A stretch of DNA of 64,000 nucleotides from Kitasatospora azatica KCTC 9699 (GTDB lineage: Bacteria; Actinomycetota; Actinomycetes; Streptomycetales; Streptomycetaceae): contig NZ_JQMO01000003.1 in the NCBI RefSeq assembly GCF_000744785.1, forward strand, positions 744,001 through 808,000, given 5' to 3'. The notes beneath the pieces are model-generated. The model did no database searches. It was given only the letters and a program-made list of their open reading frames with translations, and was not told the DNA's origin. Position numbers and translations under genes: made by a program. Below are positions 34,772-44,355 of the stretch, piece by piece; the first letter of the stretch is position 1, and each line of letters begins with the position of its first letter.

Positions 34772-35671
34772 TTATCGGTTCGCGGCGAGCAGGTCCGGCA
34801 GCCAGTCCCGGGTGTGCGAGAAGGCGAAGCCGAGCCGCTCGGCGCGGGAGTTGTCCATGCCGTAGTAGTGGCCGAAGGAGAACGGCGAGGCCGACTCGCC
34901 GTCCGCCGGTGCCGCGGTGCGGTACGGGCGGCCGGCGGCCAGCAGGTCGCAGATGTCGGTGGCGGTCAGCTCGCCGTGCGAGGAGGCGTTGACGGCGCCG
35001 GTGAAGTCCGCGCCCGCTGCCCAGAACAGGAAGTCGGCCATCTCGACCTCGTTGGTGTACGAGGAGGGCAGGTTCGCCGGATGCACCAGGACCGGGCGGC
35101 CCGCGTCGATCCGCTCGGTGTAGTGCTGCAGCCGCCCGGTGAAGTCCTCGGCGCCCAGCACGTGCCCGCAGCGGACGGCGGCGAACGGGAACGGTGCGCG
35201 CTGCGCGAACACCGCCTCCGCCTGCCGCTTGCCTTCGCCGTAGGAGAGCTCACTGACCGAACCGAGCGACCCGAGCGACCCGAGCGGCGCGACCGGCCAG
35301 CGCGCCGGGTCGACGGCCGCCTCGGTGAGCGGTGCGCCCGTGCTCGCGAGGCGGGCCTCCTCGGTGTCGTACACCTCGATGGTGGAGGTCATCAGGTAGC
35401 GGCCCACCCGGCCGTGGAAGGCCCGCAGGGCGGTCTGTGCGGCCTGCGGGGTGTAGCAGACCTGGTCGACGACCACGTCGAAGCTGCGGTCGCCGAGCGC
35501 GGCCGTCAGGGCCGCTCCGTCCTCGCGGTCCGCCACCAGGTGCTCGACGCCTGGCGGCGGCGCCGCCGACCCCCGGTTCAGCACGGTGACGTGCGCCCCC
35601 GCATCGCGCAGCAGCAGCACCAGCCGCCGCCCGAAGTACCGGTTGCCGCCGATCACACAGACCTCTCGCAT
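34772..35671 (-). CDS. NAD-dependent epimerase/dehydratase-like (SDR) protein
   Basis: The 299-residue protein has an N-terminal dinucleotide motif in the form CVIGGNRYFGRRLV (GGxxxxG) and an SDR-like core (YLMTSTIEVYD, SYGEGKRQAE with the Tyr-x-x-x-Lys catalytic pair). It resembles the reductase/isoflavone-type atypical SDR group. Substrate unknown. It starts at ATG 35671 with a GGGAGAGGG site and is divergent from an Lrp-type regulator that may control it. Residues around 130-140 (GSLGSLGS) are encoded by a small CCGAGCGA repeat. Confidence 0.85.
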   Translation of the reverse strand: MREVCVIGGNRYFGRRLVLLLRDAGAHVTVLNRGSAAPPPGVEHLVADREDGAALTAALGDRSFDVVVDQVCYTPQAAQTALRAFHGRVGRYLMTSTIEVYDTEEARLASTGAPLTEAAVDPARWPVAPLGSLGSLGSVSELSYGEGKRQAEAVFAQRAPFPFAAVRCGHVLGAEDFTGRLQHYTERIDAGRPVLVHPANLPSSYTNEVEMADFLFWAAGADFTGAVNASSHGELTATDICDLLAAGRPYRTAAPADGESASPFSFGHYYGMDNSRAERLGFAFSHTRDWLPDLLAANR

Positions 35672-35741
35672 GGCGCCCTCTCCCGTGGGTTTCGTCAACC
35701 CCAAGTGTTACGGTGCGGCGCGGCGATCTGAAGGGGAGATG

Positions 35742-36272
35742 ATGGGCGTTCAGGCGGTTCGACCGAAAGACCAACGGCAGTCACGAGCCCTGACCGATGA
35801 TTCGTCAGCGGGCCTGGATCCGGTCGATCTGCAGCTGCTCGAACTCGTCCAGACCGACGGCCGGATCACCTTGAGCGAGCTGGGGCGACGGGTGAACCTC
35901 AGCCCGGCGGCGGTCGGCGAGCGGATCCGCCGGCTGGAGGGCAGCGGCACCATCACCGGGTACGCGGCTCAGGTCGCCCCGGAACGTCTGGGCTACGGCA
36001 TCAGCGCCTTCGTTCGGGTCTCGCCGCACGCCCGGATGACGGTGCGTCACCTGCGCAGCCAGGAGCTGGTCCGGCGGCCGGAGATCCTGGAGGTGCACCA
36101 TGTGATCGGCGAGGACTGCTGGATCTTCCGGATCGTCGCCCGCGACACCGGGCATCTGGAGGAGCTGATCGAGCTGATCTCCACGCTCGGCCGCACCACC
36201 ACGTCGATCGTGCTCTCCTCTCCGGTGGACCGGCGGGTCGTGCTGCCTGCGGGTGCGGGGCTCAGGGAGTGA
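35742..36272 (+). CDS. Lrp/AsnC family transcriptional regulator
   Basis: The 176-residue protein has the Lrp HTH (LDPVDLQLLELVQTDGRITL, LSELGRRVNLSPAAVGERIRRLE) and a C-terminal RAM domain that binds an amino acid (EVHHVIGEDCWIFRIVARD). The N terminus has about 20 residues more than usual. ATG 35742 was chosen from two adjacent ATGs after GGGGAG. It is divergent from the epimerase gene by 70 bases and its last 11 bases overlap the convergent giant gene of the conflict operon. Confidence 0.9.
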   Translation: MGVQAVRPKDQRQSRALTDDSSAGLDPVDLQLLELVQTDGRITLSELGRRVNLSPAAVGERIRRLEGSGTITGYAAQVAPERLGYGISAFVRVSPHARMTVRHLRSQELVRRPEILEVHHVIGEDCWIFRIVARDTGHLEELIELISTLGRTTTSIVLSSPVDRRVVLPAGAGLRE

Positions 36273-39200
36273 AGCTGAGGAACTCCCCCGGGCCGGGAAC
36301 CGGAAGGCCCAGGCTCCTGGCCTGCTCGAGGTCCCCGGGATCGTCGCCGCTGAGGATCGTGATGCCTTCGGCGCCGAGCGCCACCCGGGCCTCCTGGACG
36401 CGGCGCATCACGTCGCCGCGGCGGGTCAGGGTACGCAGCGCGGACATCCGGATCGGGCGGCCTTGGACCTGGCGGAAGAGCTTGACCAGGGCGGGCTCGG
36501 CGGTCGGGGCGAGGATCGAGGTCCGCACGTCGTCGGGCAGGTGGAGCAGCAGGTTCTCCGGCAGTGCCTGTTCCTCGTACAGCCGGCGCGTGCTCGCCGC
36601 CCGCCCCCGCCAAGCGGCCGAACGCCGGTCGTCCGCGACGCGGACCAGCTCGGCGGACCAGCGGGACCATTTCTCCTGGACGCTGACGTGCAGCACCAGC
36701 CGCCCGGCGGACCGGACCGGGAACACCGCCTGCTCACCGTCGAAGGAGCAGTGGAGGTCGAAACCGATGCTCCCGACCTCCAGGTCCGTCCCGTACCCGG
36801 GGTTCAGACCGAGTTCGCGCTGCAGCGCCCTCGCCAGCTCCCGGGTCAACAGGTGCAGCTCGGTGCTGCTCAGCTCGGCGGGGTCGTAGCGGCCGGTGTT
36901 GCCGCCGTCGAGCACCGCATCGATGCCGGCGCGCAGCAGCTCGGCCACTCGGCCTGCGGCTCGGCCGCCCAACCTTCGGTGCAGCAGGGCGAGTTGCCAG
37001 TCCGCCGGCGTCTTCTCGAAGGACGGGCGGACGACCAGCGGGCCGCCGGTCCAGCCGGGGCTGTGCAGCCAGGCGGCGCCCGGGGCCCCGCCCCTCGCCT
37101 GCAGCCCGACCCTCAGGAACTGCTCGGCGAAGCCGGCGGCCGAGGGGTCGCCGGTGAGCAGCTCGTGCAGCCGGTCCGAGGCGAGCAGCACCCAGGCCGC
37201 ACCTTGGCCCACCGGGTGGCCGAGCGGGTCCGGCGAGTCGAGCAGGTGGGACACCGTCATGAGCTGCTCACCGGGCAGGCCGTGTTCACCATCGCTGACC
37301 GGGCCCGCGTGGGCCACCACCCTCAGCGCGATCGTGTTGGCGTCCGAGCGGCGGTTGTGCTCCTTGACGCCGCGTCTGATGTCCTCGATCAGGCCTGGCA
37401 ACTGGCCGTCGAGCAGCCCCGCGCGGTCGATGACGAGCAGGTCCGCGTTGCCCAGATCACTCAACCGGTAGCGCTCGCGGGCGATCCCGTTGGCGCTGAG
37501 GGCCCCGCGCACCAGTGACCACACGGCCTGCCGGGCGGCGGCCCGCCGGTACTCGGCGAGGGCACCGAGACCCCGGATCGCCACCGCGAGGATCACCGAG
37601 TCGAGCTGCTGCGCCGGCTCCGTCTCGGTGTCCGGCTCCGGCACCGCCCACAGCCGCACCACCTGGTCGTACCCGACGGTGGCCAGCACGCTGGTGCCGT
37701 CCGGGCGGCTGAATCCCGCCATGGCCAGCACCCGGGGCGGATCGATGCTGATCGTCTGCCGCGGCAGGACCCGCCCGCCCGTCTCGCCGAGGTCCGCGAG
37801 GTCCCAGAACTGGACCGCTCCGGTGTAGTCGGCAGTGGCCCACCAGCCGCCGGTGCCGCCGCGGACGGTGGTCATCGCCCGACCGAGGTACCGGCCGGTG
37901 TTGGCCTCGACCCATCGGACCGGGTCACCGGAGACGATCTGCCAGCCTCGAACGGTGCCGGCGTAGTCGGCGGTGATCACGAAGGCCTGGCGATCTCCCT
38001 CGTAGGTCGTCATGCTCAGCACCTCGCCGTGGTCGAGGTGGAGCGGCGGCTCGAGTTCCGCACCGTCCACCGGGTCCCACAGTCGCAGCGCGCCTTCGTA
38101 GTTGACCGTGGCCAGCACGCTGCGCCCGTGGTAGAACGGCATTTCGCCGATCGCCACCGTGCCGGGTGCGTCGATCCTGAGGGTCCGGTGCAGTTGCTCG
38201 CCGGTGAACGCGTTCCAGAATCGCAGTGTGCCGTCGGGGCTGTAGGTGATCAGGACCGTTCCCGCGTCCGGGTCCGGCACCGCCACCATCGCCACCACCG
38301 GTTCGGGAAGGCGGAATTCGCCCGCTGTCCGATCCGTCGCGGGCTCCGGTTCCGCGGGCTCGGTCGGGAGCGGCAGCGGTTGGCCCGTCAGCCGTTCCAG
38401 CTCCGCTCGCAGATCCACCGCCGCCAGTTGCTCCGGCACCCGCGGCAGCCGGTCGGCCAGCCGTTCCATGGTGGTTCGCAGCTCTCCGGTCGGTTCGGCC
38501 CCCAGCCAGTCGTGCAGGTAGCTCAGCACCTCGTCCCGGGTGAGCGGGCCGAGCCGGATCACCGTGGTGCCCTCGGGATAGCGTGCCTCGGCCTGGTCTG
38601 TGGTGACGATGACGCACCCTTGGCCCCCAGTGGGCAGCAGGCTCTCGGTCCACTCGGCCGCCAGTCCGTCGAGGACGATCAGCCAGTCCCGACGGCCCGC
38701 CAACCGCAGCCACAGTTCGGCCGGCGAGAACCGCCCGTCGGTGGGGCCGAGCGCCTCCCAGAGCCGGCCCAGGCCGTCCTGCCGGGTACTCGACCAGCGT
38801 GCGTCGATCCAGTGGACGAAGGAATGCCGTCGCCGGAAGCGGCTGGCGTACTCCTGGACGAGGCGGTTGCGCCCCATCCCCGGGGTGCCTTCGATCACCG
38901 CGACGGCAGGGCGGCTGAGGCCGGCGGTCCGCGGCGCCGCGAACGCCCTCTCCAGCGCGGCGAGCTCGGCCTGGCGTCCGATCAGCTGCCAGGGCTCCGG
39001 CGGACTGAGCACCTCCCGCACCGGCGTCAGCAGCTCGTCCCGTACCGGCGCCATCAACAACTCGTCCCGTACCGGCGGCTCCGGCGTCCGGTCCGCTTCC
39101 GCGCCGTCCGACACCGCCAACAGACGTGCCAGCGACGCGTGTTGACCGCCCGCCCCGCTGAGCACCGCGACCGCCACCTCGGCGAACGGCAGGCTCCGCT

Positions 39201-40821
39201 CCCGCAGCGCCCGCCCGCCGAGCGTCCCGGCCCGCGCCGCCAGCGCCCGGAAGTCCAGCGTCCCACCGAAGGTCGCCGCCACCCGTCCGGAGACCTTGGC
39301 GATCACGTCCAGCACCCGCAGCGACTCCGTTCGAGTCAGCTCCGCGAGCAGCTCCTCCCGTACGCCGGCCCGGAAGTCGTACACCACCTCGTCCGGGTCG
39401 ACCGAGTCCTGCTGCCCGCAACGCCGTTCCAGCAGCCCCGACACGAACAGCTCCGCCAGCTGGGTCGTCCCCGACTCCGGCACCACGGACCGTTGCACAA
39501 GCCGCATCACCGGCAGGCTCAGCGGCGCCGCCGCCAGGTGGCAGGCCAGCCGGAACGCCTCCGGCGAGCTCCCGCTGCGCAGCTGCGCGACCAGTTCGGG
39601 CCCCGACAACTGCTCGAGGTCCGCGGCCGCGGGTCGCGGCGGCCGCGGCACCCCGGCCACCGGTGTGCCGAGCATCGGCACCCAGCCAGGGCGTCGACCG
39701 GCCACCTGCTCGGCCCAGGGCGCGAGCCAACTCCCCGAGACCTCCAGTACGGGCAGCCAGCAGACCCGCGCCCGTCCCTCCGCTCCGCGGCTGCCCCGGG
39801 GGATTCCGGGCAGGCCGGCCCGGGTGCGAAAGGCCGGCACCGGCCGCTCCGGGTCCGCCACACAGGTCTCCACGGGGACGCTGTGCAGCGCGGTGCGGTG
39901 CCAGAGCCGGCGCGGCAGCACCTGCAGTACGGCACAGGGTCGGGCCGCGCTGGCAGCGGCCAGGAAGGCGGGTAACTCCCGTCCGTACCACGCGGGCCCG
40001 ACGCCGTCGGTGAGCACCAGCAGCAGCCGGCGGCCGGTCGGGTCGGCCAGCGGCCGGTGCCAGTGCTCGGAGGCGGGGCGCTCGTCCCCGGCGAACGGCC
40101 GCCGCCGGTGGAACGGTCCCAGCCCGGGCCGCTCGCCGTCGGTGTCCATCGCCCAGCACCGGACGTCCGCGAAGGCGCCCTGACGCTCCAGGATCGTGTA
40201 CAGCTCACCCGCCAGCCGGTGCCAGACCGCCATGGTGGATCCGGTGTCCACCACCAGGTCCACCGAGAAGCGCCGCTGCCGGGCCGACCGCCAGACCGGC
40301 AGCAGCCGCCGGGCCTCGCTGCTCGCCTGTGCGGTGGCCACCTCGTCCAGACTGGGCAGCCCCGCGGAGTCCACCGACTGCCGCAGCGGCCGCAGCGCCC
40401 TGGCCAGTGCCAGCCCGCCGGACAACGCGGCGGGCTGGGCGACCTGGACGACATGGGCCGGCCCGACGGCTCCGGACTCCGGGCCTCCACCGGTGAACTG
40501 ATGCATCGTCAGAGTCTGCTCGGTGGCGTCCGGACCGGCCGCCGGGTTCGGCCGTGGCGGCGGCTGTGGCGGCACCTGACGCGGTGCGGTGTCCTCGACG
40601 ACCGGCGGTACGCGCTCGCGCGCAGCCGCCGGGGCCGGCTCGGCGGGCGGCGCCGACGGAGCAGCCGTCGACGAGGCGGGCGCTGCCGAACCCAGCCCGG
40701 TCAGCCGGGTGATCAGCAGCACGTCCGCCAGGTCCTCGGGCAGCGGACCGCCGTCCTCGCCGGTGAGCAACCGGACGAGGGCCTCGCGCAGTGCCCGCTC
40801 ACGCGGCGTCCGTCCGCCCAT
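36262..40821 (-). CDS. Giant conflict-system protein: vWA/SAV_2336-type, STAND-like NTPase, WD40, cyclase-like and NaeI-like domains
   Basis: A 1519-residue multidomain protein. Residues ~1-30: helical; ~30-130: disordered Pro-rich; ~185-570: the vWA-like SAV_2336-type region (VDLVVDTGSTM at ~187). At ~640 comes a P-loop-like segment, IEGTPGMGRNRLVQEY, in which Lys and Ser/Thr of Walker A are replaced (R, N); a Walker B-like WLIVLDGL follows. Residues ~825-1065: five WD40-like units (LRFWN, LRLWD, VRGWQ, VQFWD, VRLWA). ~1075-1255: a nucleotidyl-cyclase-like domain whose metal Asp seems lost (VAIRGLG). ~1290-1519: a NaeI restriction-endonuclease-like domain (LPENLLLHLPDDV, LFRQVQGRPI, EARVALGAEGITIL). 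The family's DxK reads D-L-H near 1355. Last gene of the five-gene operon, 6 bases after the MoxR gene. Domain losses are read by eye against remembered families. Confidence 0.8.
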   Translation of the reverse strand: MGGRTPRERALREALVRLLTGEDGGPLPEDLADVLLITRLTGLGSAAPASSTAAPSAPPAEPAPAAARERVPPVVEDTAPRQVPPQPPPRPNPAAGPDATEQTLTMHQFTGGGPESGAVGPAHVVQVAQPAALSGGLALARALRPLRQSVDSAGLPSLDEVATAQASSEARRLLPVWRSARQRRFSVDLVVDTGSTMAVWHRLAGELYTILERQGAFADVRCWAMDTDGERPGLGPFHRRRPFAGDERPASEHWHRPLADPTGRRLLLVLTDGVGPAWYGRELPAFLAAASAARPCAVLQVLPRRLWHRTALHSVPVETCVADPERPVPAFRTRAGLPGIPRGSRGAEGRARVCWLPVLEVSGSWLAPWAEQVAGRRPGWVPMLGTPVAGVPRPPRPAAADLEQLSGPELVAQLRSGSSPEAFRLACHLAAAPLSLPVMRLVQRSVVPESGTTQLAELFVSGLLERRCGQQDSVDPDEVVYDFRAGVREELLAELTRTESLRVLDVIAKVSGRVAATFGGTLDFRALAARAGTLGGRALRERSLPFAEVAVAVLSGAGGQHASLARLLAVSDGAEADRTPEPPVRDELLMAPVRDELLTPVREVLSPPEPWQLIGRQAELAALERAFAAPRTAGLSRPAVAVIEGTPGMGRNRLVQEYASRFRRRHSFVHWIDARWSSTRQDGLGRLWEALGPTDGRFSPAELWLRLAGRRDWLIVLDGLAAEWTESLLPTGGQGCVIVTTDQAEARYPEGTTVIRLGPLTRDEVLSYLHDWLGAEPTGELRTTMERLADRLPRVPEQLAAVDLRAELERLTGQPLPLPTEPAEPEPATDRTAGEFRLPEPVVAMVAVPDPDAGTVLITYSPDGTLRFWNAFTGEQLHRTLRIDAPGTVAIGEMPFYHGRSVLATVNYEGALRLWDPVDGAELEPPLHLDHGEVLSMTTYEGDRQAFVITADYAGTVRGWQIVSGDPVRWVEANTGRYLGRAMTTVRGGTGGWWATADYTGAVQFWDLADLGETGGRVLPRQTISIDPPRVLAMAGFSRPDGTSVLATVGYDQVVRLWAVPEPDTETEPAQQLDSVILAVAIRGLGALAEYRRAAARQAVWSLVRGALSANGIARERYRLSDLGNADLLVIDRAGLLDGQLPGLIEDIRRGVKEHNRRSDANTIALRVVAHAGPVSDGEHGLPGEQLMTVSHLLDSPDPLGHPVGQGAAWVLLASDRLHELLTGDPSAAGFAEQFLRVGLQARGGAPGAAWLHSPGWTGGPLVVRPSFEKTPADWQLALLHRRLGGRAAGRVAELLRAGIDAVLDGGNTGRYDPAELSSTELHLLTRELARALQRELGLNPGYGTDLEVGSIGFDLHCSFDGEQAVFPVRSAGRLVLHVSVQEKWSRWSAELVRVADDRRSAAWRGRAASTRRLYEEQALPENLLLHLPDDVRTSILAPTAEPALVKLFRQVQGRPIRMSALRTLTRRGDVMRRVQEARVALGAEGITILSGDDPGDLEQARSLGLPVPGPGEFLSFTP

Positions 40822-40827
40822 CGCGGC

Positions 40828-41865
40828 TCAGCCGTCCCCGAGCGGGCGCAACAGGACTTCCTGGACGAGCTGCTGGCCGCGCTTGCTGTCCCAGAGACCG
40901 CGTTCGGCCATCAACAGGGCGTTCAGCAGCTGGTCGTTGGCCAGCGCGGCGCCCTCCTCTCGCTGCCGGCGCAGGAATTCGCCGATCAGGTGGCTGCGCA
41001 TCGAGCTGGTCCGCTCGTCCGTCCCGAGGTGGGCTGCGACCATCGCGGCCAGCCGCCCCGGCTCGGGCGGGCTGATCTCCAGCCGGACGCAGCGCCGCAG
41101 GAAGGCGGTGGGGAACTCGCGCTCGGCGTTGCTGGTGAGGACCACGAAGGGGAACTGCGCGCAGCGGACCAGGCCGCCGGCGATCTCGGCTGTGCCGCCG
41201 GGGTCGACGGTGCGCACCTGACGCAGGTCGGGGCCGAGTCGGGAGAGCTCGGGAATCTCGAACTCCCCCTCCTCGAAGACGTTCAGCAGGTCGTTGGGCA
41301 GGTCGATGTCGCTTTTGTCGATCTCGTCGATCAGCAGCACCCGGGGGTGGCGCCAGGGCAGCAGGGCGGTTCCGAGCGGGCCGAGGCGCAGGAACTCCCC
41401 GATGTCGGGCGCGCCCTGCTCGGAGCCCTGGATCCCGGTCTCGTGGAGGCGGCCGATCGCGTCGTAGGAGTACAGGCCGTCGAGCAGCGCCGAGCGGCTG
41501 GTGATCGACCAGCGCAGCACCGGCCCGAGCCCCAGCTCGTGGGCGACGGCGTAGGCGACGGTGGACTTGCCCACGCCGGGTTTGCCGGTGATCAGCAAAG
41601 GGCGGCGCAGGTGCAGGGCCAGATTGATCAGCTGCACCTCCCGCTCGTCCGCCTGGAAGGCGGCGGCCTGCCGCTCGCGGCCCAGGCGCCGCGCGCTGCC
41701 GCGCTCGGCCGTGTCCTCCGGTGGCAGCGGGAGGCTGTCCTGGTCGGGTTCGCCGAAGGTGCGCCAGGCGGGCGCCGCCGGCAGCCGGGTGATGCCGTCG
41801 TGCGGCGTGCCGACGCCGTGGTACACCCACCAGTCCTCGGGCGGGTGCGGTGTCGTCTCGGTCAT
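40828..41865 (-). CDS. MoxR-type AAA+ ATPase of the conflict operon
   Basis: The 345-residue AAA+ ATPase has Walker A LLITGKPGVGKSTVAYAVA, Walker B RVLLIDEIDKSDIDLPNDLL, sensor 1 VVLTSNAEREFP and an arginine-finger segment AFLRRCVRLEIS. MoxR proteins remodel partner proteins, very often vWA-domain proteins, which matches the next gene. It starts at ATG 41865 with GAGGGAGAG upstream, 11 bases after the VMAP gene. Confidence 0.92.
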   Translation of the reverse strand: MTETTPHPPEDWWVYHGVGTPHDGITRLPAAPAWRTFGEPDQDSLPLPPEDTAERGSARRLGRERQAAAFQADEREVQLINLALHLRRPLLITGKPGVGKSTVAYAVAHELGLGPVLRWSITSRSALLDGLYSYDAIGRLHETGIQGSEQGAPDIGEFLRLGPLGTALLPWRHPRVLLIDEIDKSDIDLPNDLLNVFEEGEFEIPELSRLGPDLRQVRTVDPGGTAEIAGGLVRCAQFPFVVLTSNAEREFPTAFLRRCVRLEISPPEPGRLAAMVAAHLGTDERTSSMRSHLIGEFLRRQREEGAALANDQLLNALLMAERGLWDSKRGQQLVQEVLLRPLGDG

Positions 41866-41876
41866 CCGGCTCTCCC

Positions 41877-43421
41877 TCATACCATCCCCGCGTAGCGGCG
41901 GTCCGCCGCGGGATCGACGCAGTCCGGGTCGTCCCAGAACAGCGTGATGTTGTTGCGGACGTCGTCGGCGCCGACCAGCCGACCCTTCCTGCGGCAGCGG
42001 TGCACGGTCTCCGGCAGCTCGGTCAGACATGCCGGTTCGTGCTCGCGCAGCGCGGCCAGCAGGGCCGACGGGTCGCCCTGGTCGCGCCGCCAGAGCAGCA
42101 CCGGCATGCCCTCCTCGAAGAGCACCTCGTCGACCGCGCCGCGCAGTTCGGGCTCGAGGCCGTCGTAGGGGATGCTGAGCCCGAGGCAGGCCAGGGTCGG
42201 CTGTTCGGCCACCCAGCGCTGCAGCTCCGCCGCCTTCTCGACCAGCAGCGGCGGCCAGCCGATCAGCCCGATCGGGTCCTCGGCCGGCGCGCCGCCGCAC
42301 AGCTGGCTCCACCGGTCGCGCCACGCCTCGTCGTTCAGCCAGCGGTCCTTGTAGCGTTCCAACGATCGCACCACCACCGGGTGGTTGCGGCCCAGCGGCC
42401 TGCGGGTGTCGCCGACCTCCCAGAGCTCGGCGGGGTGGCCGAGCAGCGGGGTCGGCAACAGGAACTCGATCCGGACCCGGCCGCCGGCGGCGTTGACCTG
42501 TTCCTGGGTGAACTGCTCCCAGGCGGTCAGCCGGGCGCTGCCCGACTGGATCAACTCGCTTCTGGTGAAGGACTCGACCGGGCCCAGGGTGTCGATCCAC
42601 TCCAGCGGCCCACCGGTCGGCGACTGGCGGTAGCAGGAGGCGCGGAGCAGGTACCGGCCGTTCTCCAGGTGCTCCGCCTCCTGCGCCTCCAGCCGGATCT
42701 GGACGATCAGCCGGCCGGCTTCGGCGGCCTCGGCGCGCTCGTCGACAGGCACCTCGAAACCGGTCAACAGCACCTTCAATGCTGCGAGTTCATGATGGCT
42801 GGGATTGCTCTCGTCGGCCGTCAGGGCGGTCAGGAAGCGCACCAGCGGCCCCGGGTCCGGGGCGCCGCGCCGGTCGGCCAGCCGGAGCATGATCTCCGGC
42901 AGCGTCGCCTCGGGCCGGAGCAGCGCGACACCCTGACGTTCCGTCAGATATCGGCGCAGCCGCTCCGGCTGCTGCGGCGGGATCCGACGCAGCCGGTCGA
43001 TCAGCGCCAGCATGGTCTCGACCGGCAGCGGCGCCCGGCCGCGCATGCTGTGGACGGTCAGGCGCAACCACGGCAGCGCACCCTCGTGCGGTGCCAGGTC
43101 ACCGAGGGCCGCGCAGAGCCAGTCCAGCGGCTCCAGCGGGTCCGGGCGAGCGGCGAAAGAGCGCAGCATCTCGCGCAGATGGGGAGTCGCCGCGTCGCGA
43201 TGGCCGACCTCGGCGTCGATCCGCTGCCCGTCCGACACCACGACCAGCTGCGCCAGGAGCGACTGGCGGAACTCGAGCGTGGCCATCTGCCGGAAGCCCA
43301 GCAGCACTTCCAGCAGCAGAGCGGTGCCCTGCAACGGCGGGCGCGCCGCCTCGGCGGGCTGCAGGGGTGCTCCGTCCAGCCCGTCCCGCCAGGGTCGCCT
43401 GCCCCATCCGAACCGACCCAT
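41877..43421 (-). CDS. VMAP (vWA-MoxR-associated protein) with EAD-like N terminus
   Basis: The 514-residue protein has an N-terminal helical domain (~30-125; LEVLLGFRQMATLEFRQSLL to PLDWLCAALGDL) that looks like an effector-associated domain (EAD). The middle part is a helical VMAP-M-like region, and the C-terminal half is a VMAP-C domain ending in ITLFWDDPDC. In this class of system the VMAP links the MoxR-vWA machinery to effectors. ATG 43421 (GRFGWGRRPW...) was chosen, GGGGGAG lying 11 bases upstream. The frame is open upstream without family likeness. It follows the protease gene by 4 bases. Confidence 0.82.
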   Translation of the reverse strand: MGRFGWGRRPWRDGLDGAPLQPAEAARPPLQGTALLLEVLLGFRQMATLEFRQSLLAQLVVVSDGQRIDAEVGHRDAATPHLREMLRSFAARPDPLEPLDWLCAALGDLAPHEGALPWLRLTVHSMRGRAPLPVETMLALIDRLRRIPPQQPERLRRYLTERQGVALLRPEATLPEIMLRLADRRGAPDPGPLVRFLTALTADESNPSHHELAALKVLLTGFEVPVDERAEAAEAGRLIVQIRLEAQEAEHLENGRYLLRASCYRQSPTGGPLEWIDTLGPVESFTRSELIQSGSARLTAWEQFTQEQVNAAGGRVRIEFLLPTPLLGHPAELWEVGDTRRPLGRNHPVVVRSLERYKDRWLNDEAWRDRWSQLCGGAPAEDPIGLIGWPPLLVEKAAELQRWVAEQPTLACLGLSIPYDGLEPELRGAVDEVLFEEGMPVLLWRRDQGDPSALLAALREHEPACLTELPETVHRCRRKGRLVGADDVRNNITLFWDDPDCVDPAADRRYAGMV

Positions 43422-43425
43422 GCCG

Positions 43426-44355
43426 CTAGACGCTCCCCCACCCGCCGATGGCCCGTCCGACGAGTTCCTGGAACCCGGAAAGCGCACCGTCGTACGGTAC
43501 GAGCTCCTCGAGCGCGGTGTACAGCGCCCGGAAGGCCGCGTGCGGGTCGCGGTAGTGCCGGCAGCGCCGCACGATCCGGTAGAGGTGGTCGCGCCGCTCC
43601 GGCGCGTCCTCGGCCTCGAACGAGTAAGGCAGGCCCAGGTGTCGGCCCATCTTCTCCAGCAGGTCGTACCTGCTCTCGGTGCGGGCCATCGCCGGGAACC
43701 GCATCAGCCCCTCGACGAGGTCCGCGTCGTTCACTGATCGGTCCACGGTTGATGGAGCCTGACTGACCGTCAGACCCAGGAAAGCGCGCAGCGCGGTGAC
43801 CGGGACGAACCAGCCGCCCTGGTCCTGACGGTACGAGCGGCTGCCCTTGAGCACTCCGTGGACCAGGCCGTCCGGGCCGGCCAGCATGCTGCCGCTGTGG
43901 CCGTCCCGCACCCCGTCGCCGAGCACTCGGACGAAGGCGCCCGAGCGGCCCTCGACGCGCAGCGCCAGGGTGTCGGGCTGGACGCCTGGTGAGGGTGTCC
44001 AGGTGGAGTAGCCGAGCGCGGTGACCGGTGCGCCGGGCGGCGGGTCCGCCTGCGCCAGGGCCGCCACGGGGTGGTCGGGCCAGTCGGGGACGGTGAGTGC
44101 GGCGAGGTCCGGGAACGGGTGGAAGAGTCCGCCGTCGCCGCGCGGCGGCTCGGCGCGGACCTCGGCCACCGGGTGGCTGCCCGAGGCGTGCCCGACGGCG
44201 AGCACCTGCTTGCCGGTGACCACGTGCGCGGCGGTGACGACCAGTCCGGGCCCGGCCAGGAACCCGCTGCCGAGGAACTCGCCGCCGGCCGTGATCCACA
44301 CCGCGCAGTGGTGCAGGGCCTCGCTCTGGGCGAGCCCGAGTCGTTCGAGGGTCAC
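43426..44355 (-). CDS. Trypsin-like serine protease with C-terminal EAD
   Basis: The 309-residue protein has a chymotrypsin-fold protease in residues ~15-195 with an intact triad: H44 in VVTAAHVV, D83 in PFPDLAAL and S154 in DGHSGSML. There is no signal peptide, so it acts in the cytoplasm, unlike most trypsins. Residues ~210-300 (VEGLMRFPAMARTESRYDLL) form a helical domain similar in pattern to the N-terminal domain of the VMAP, so the two may bind each other. GTG 44355 overlaps the stop of the upstream Trypco1 gene by 4 bases. It is the most plausible toxic effector of the operon. Confidence 0.88.
   Translation of the reverse strand: MTLERLGLAQSEALHHCAVWITAGGEFLGSGFLAGPGLVVTAAHVVTGKQVLAVGHASGSHPVAEVRAEPPRGDGGLFHPFPDLAALTVPDWPDHPVAALAQADPPPGAPVTALGYSTWTPSPGVQPDTLALRVEGRSGAFVRVLGDGVRDGHSGSMLAGPDGLVHGVLKGSRSYRQDQGGWFVPVTALRAFLGLTVSQAPSTVDRSVNDADLVEGLMRFPAMARTESRYDLLEKMGRHLGLPYSFEAEDAPERRDHLYRIVRRCRHYRDPHAAFRALYTALEELVPYDGALSGFQELVGRAIGGWGSV

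Noticed and set aside
36262..40821. Giant gene as a plain WD40/NACHT-type signalling protein
   Set aside because: The N-terminal vWA/SAV_2336-type part, the C-terminal NaeI-like part and the MoxR/VMAP neighbours fit the conflict-system reading better.
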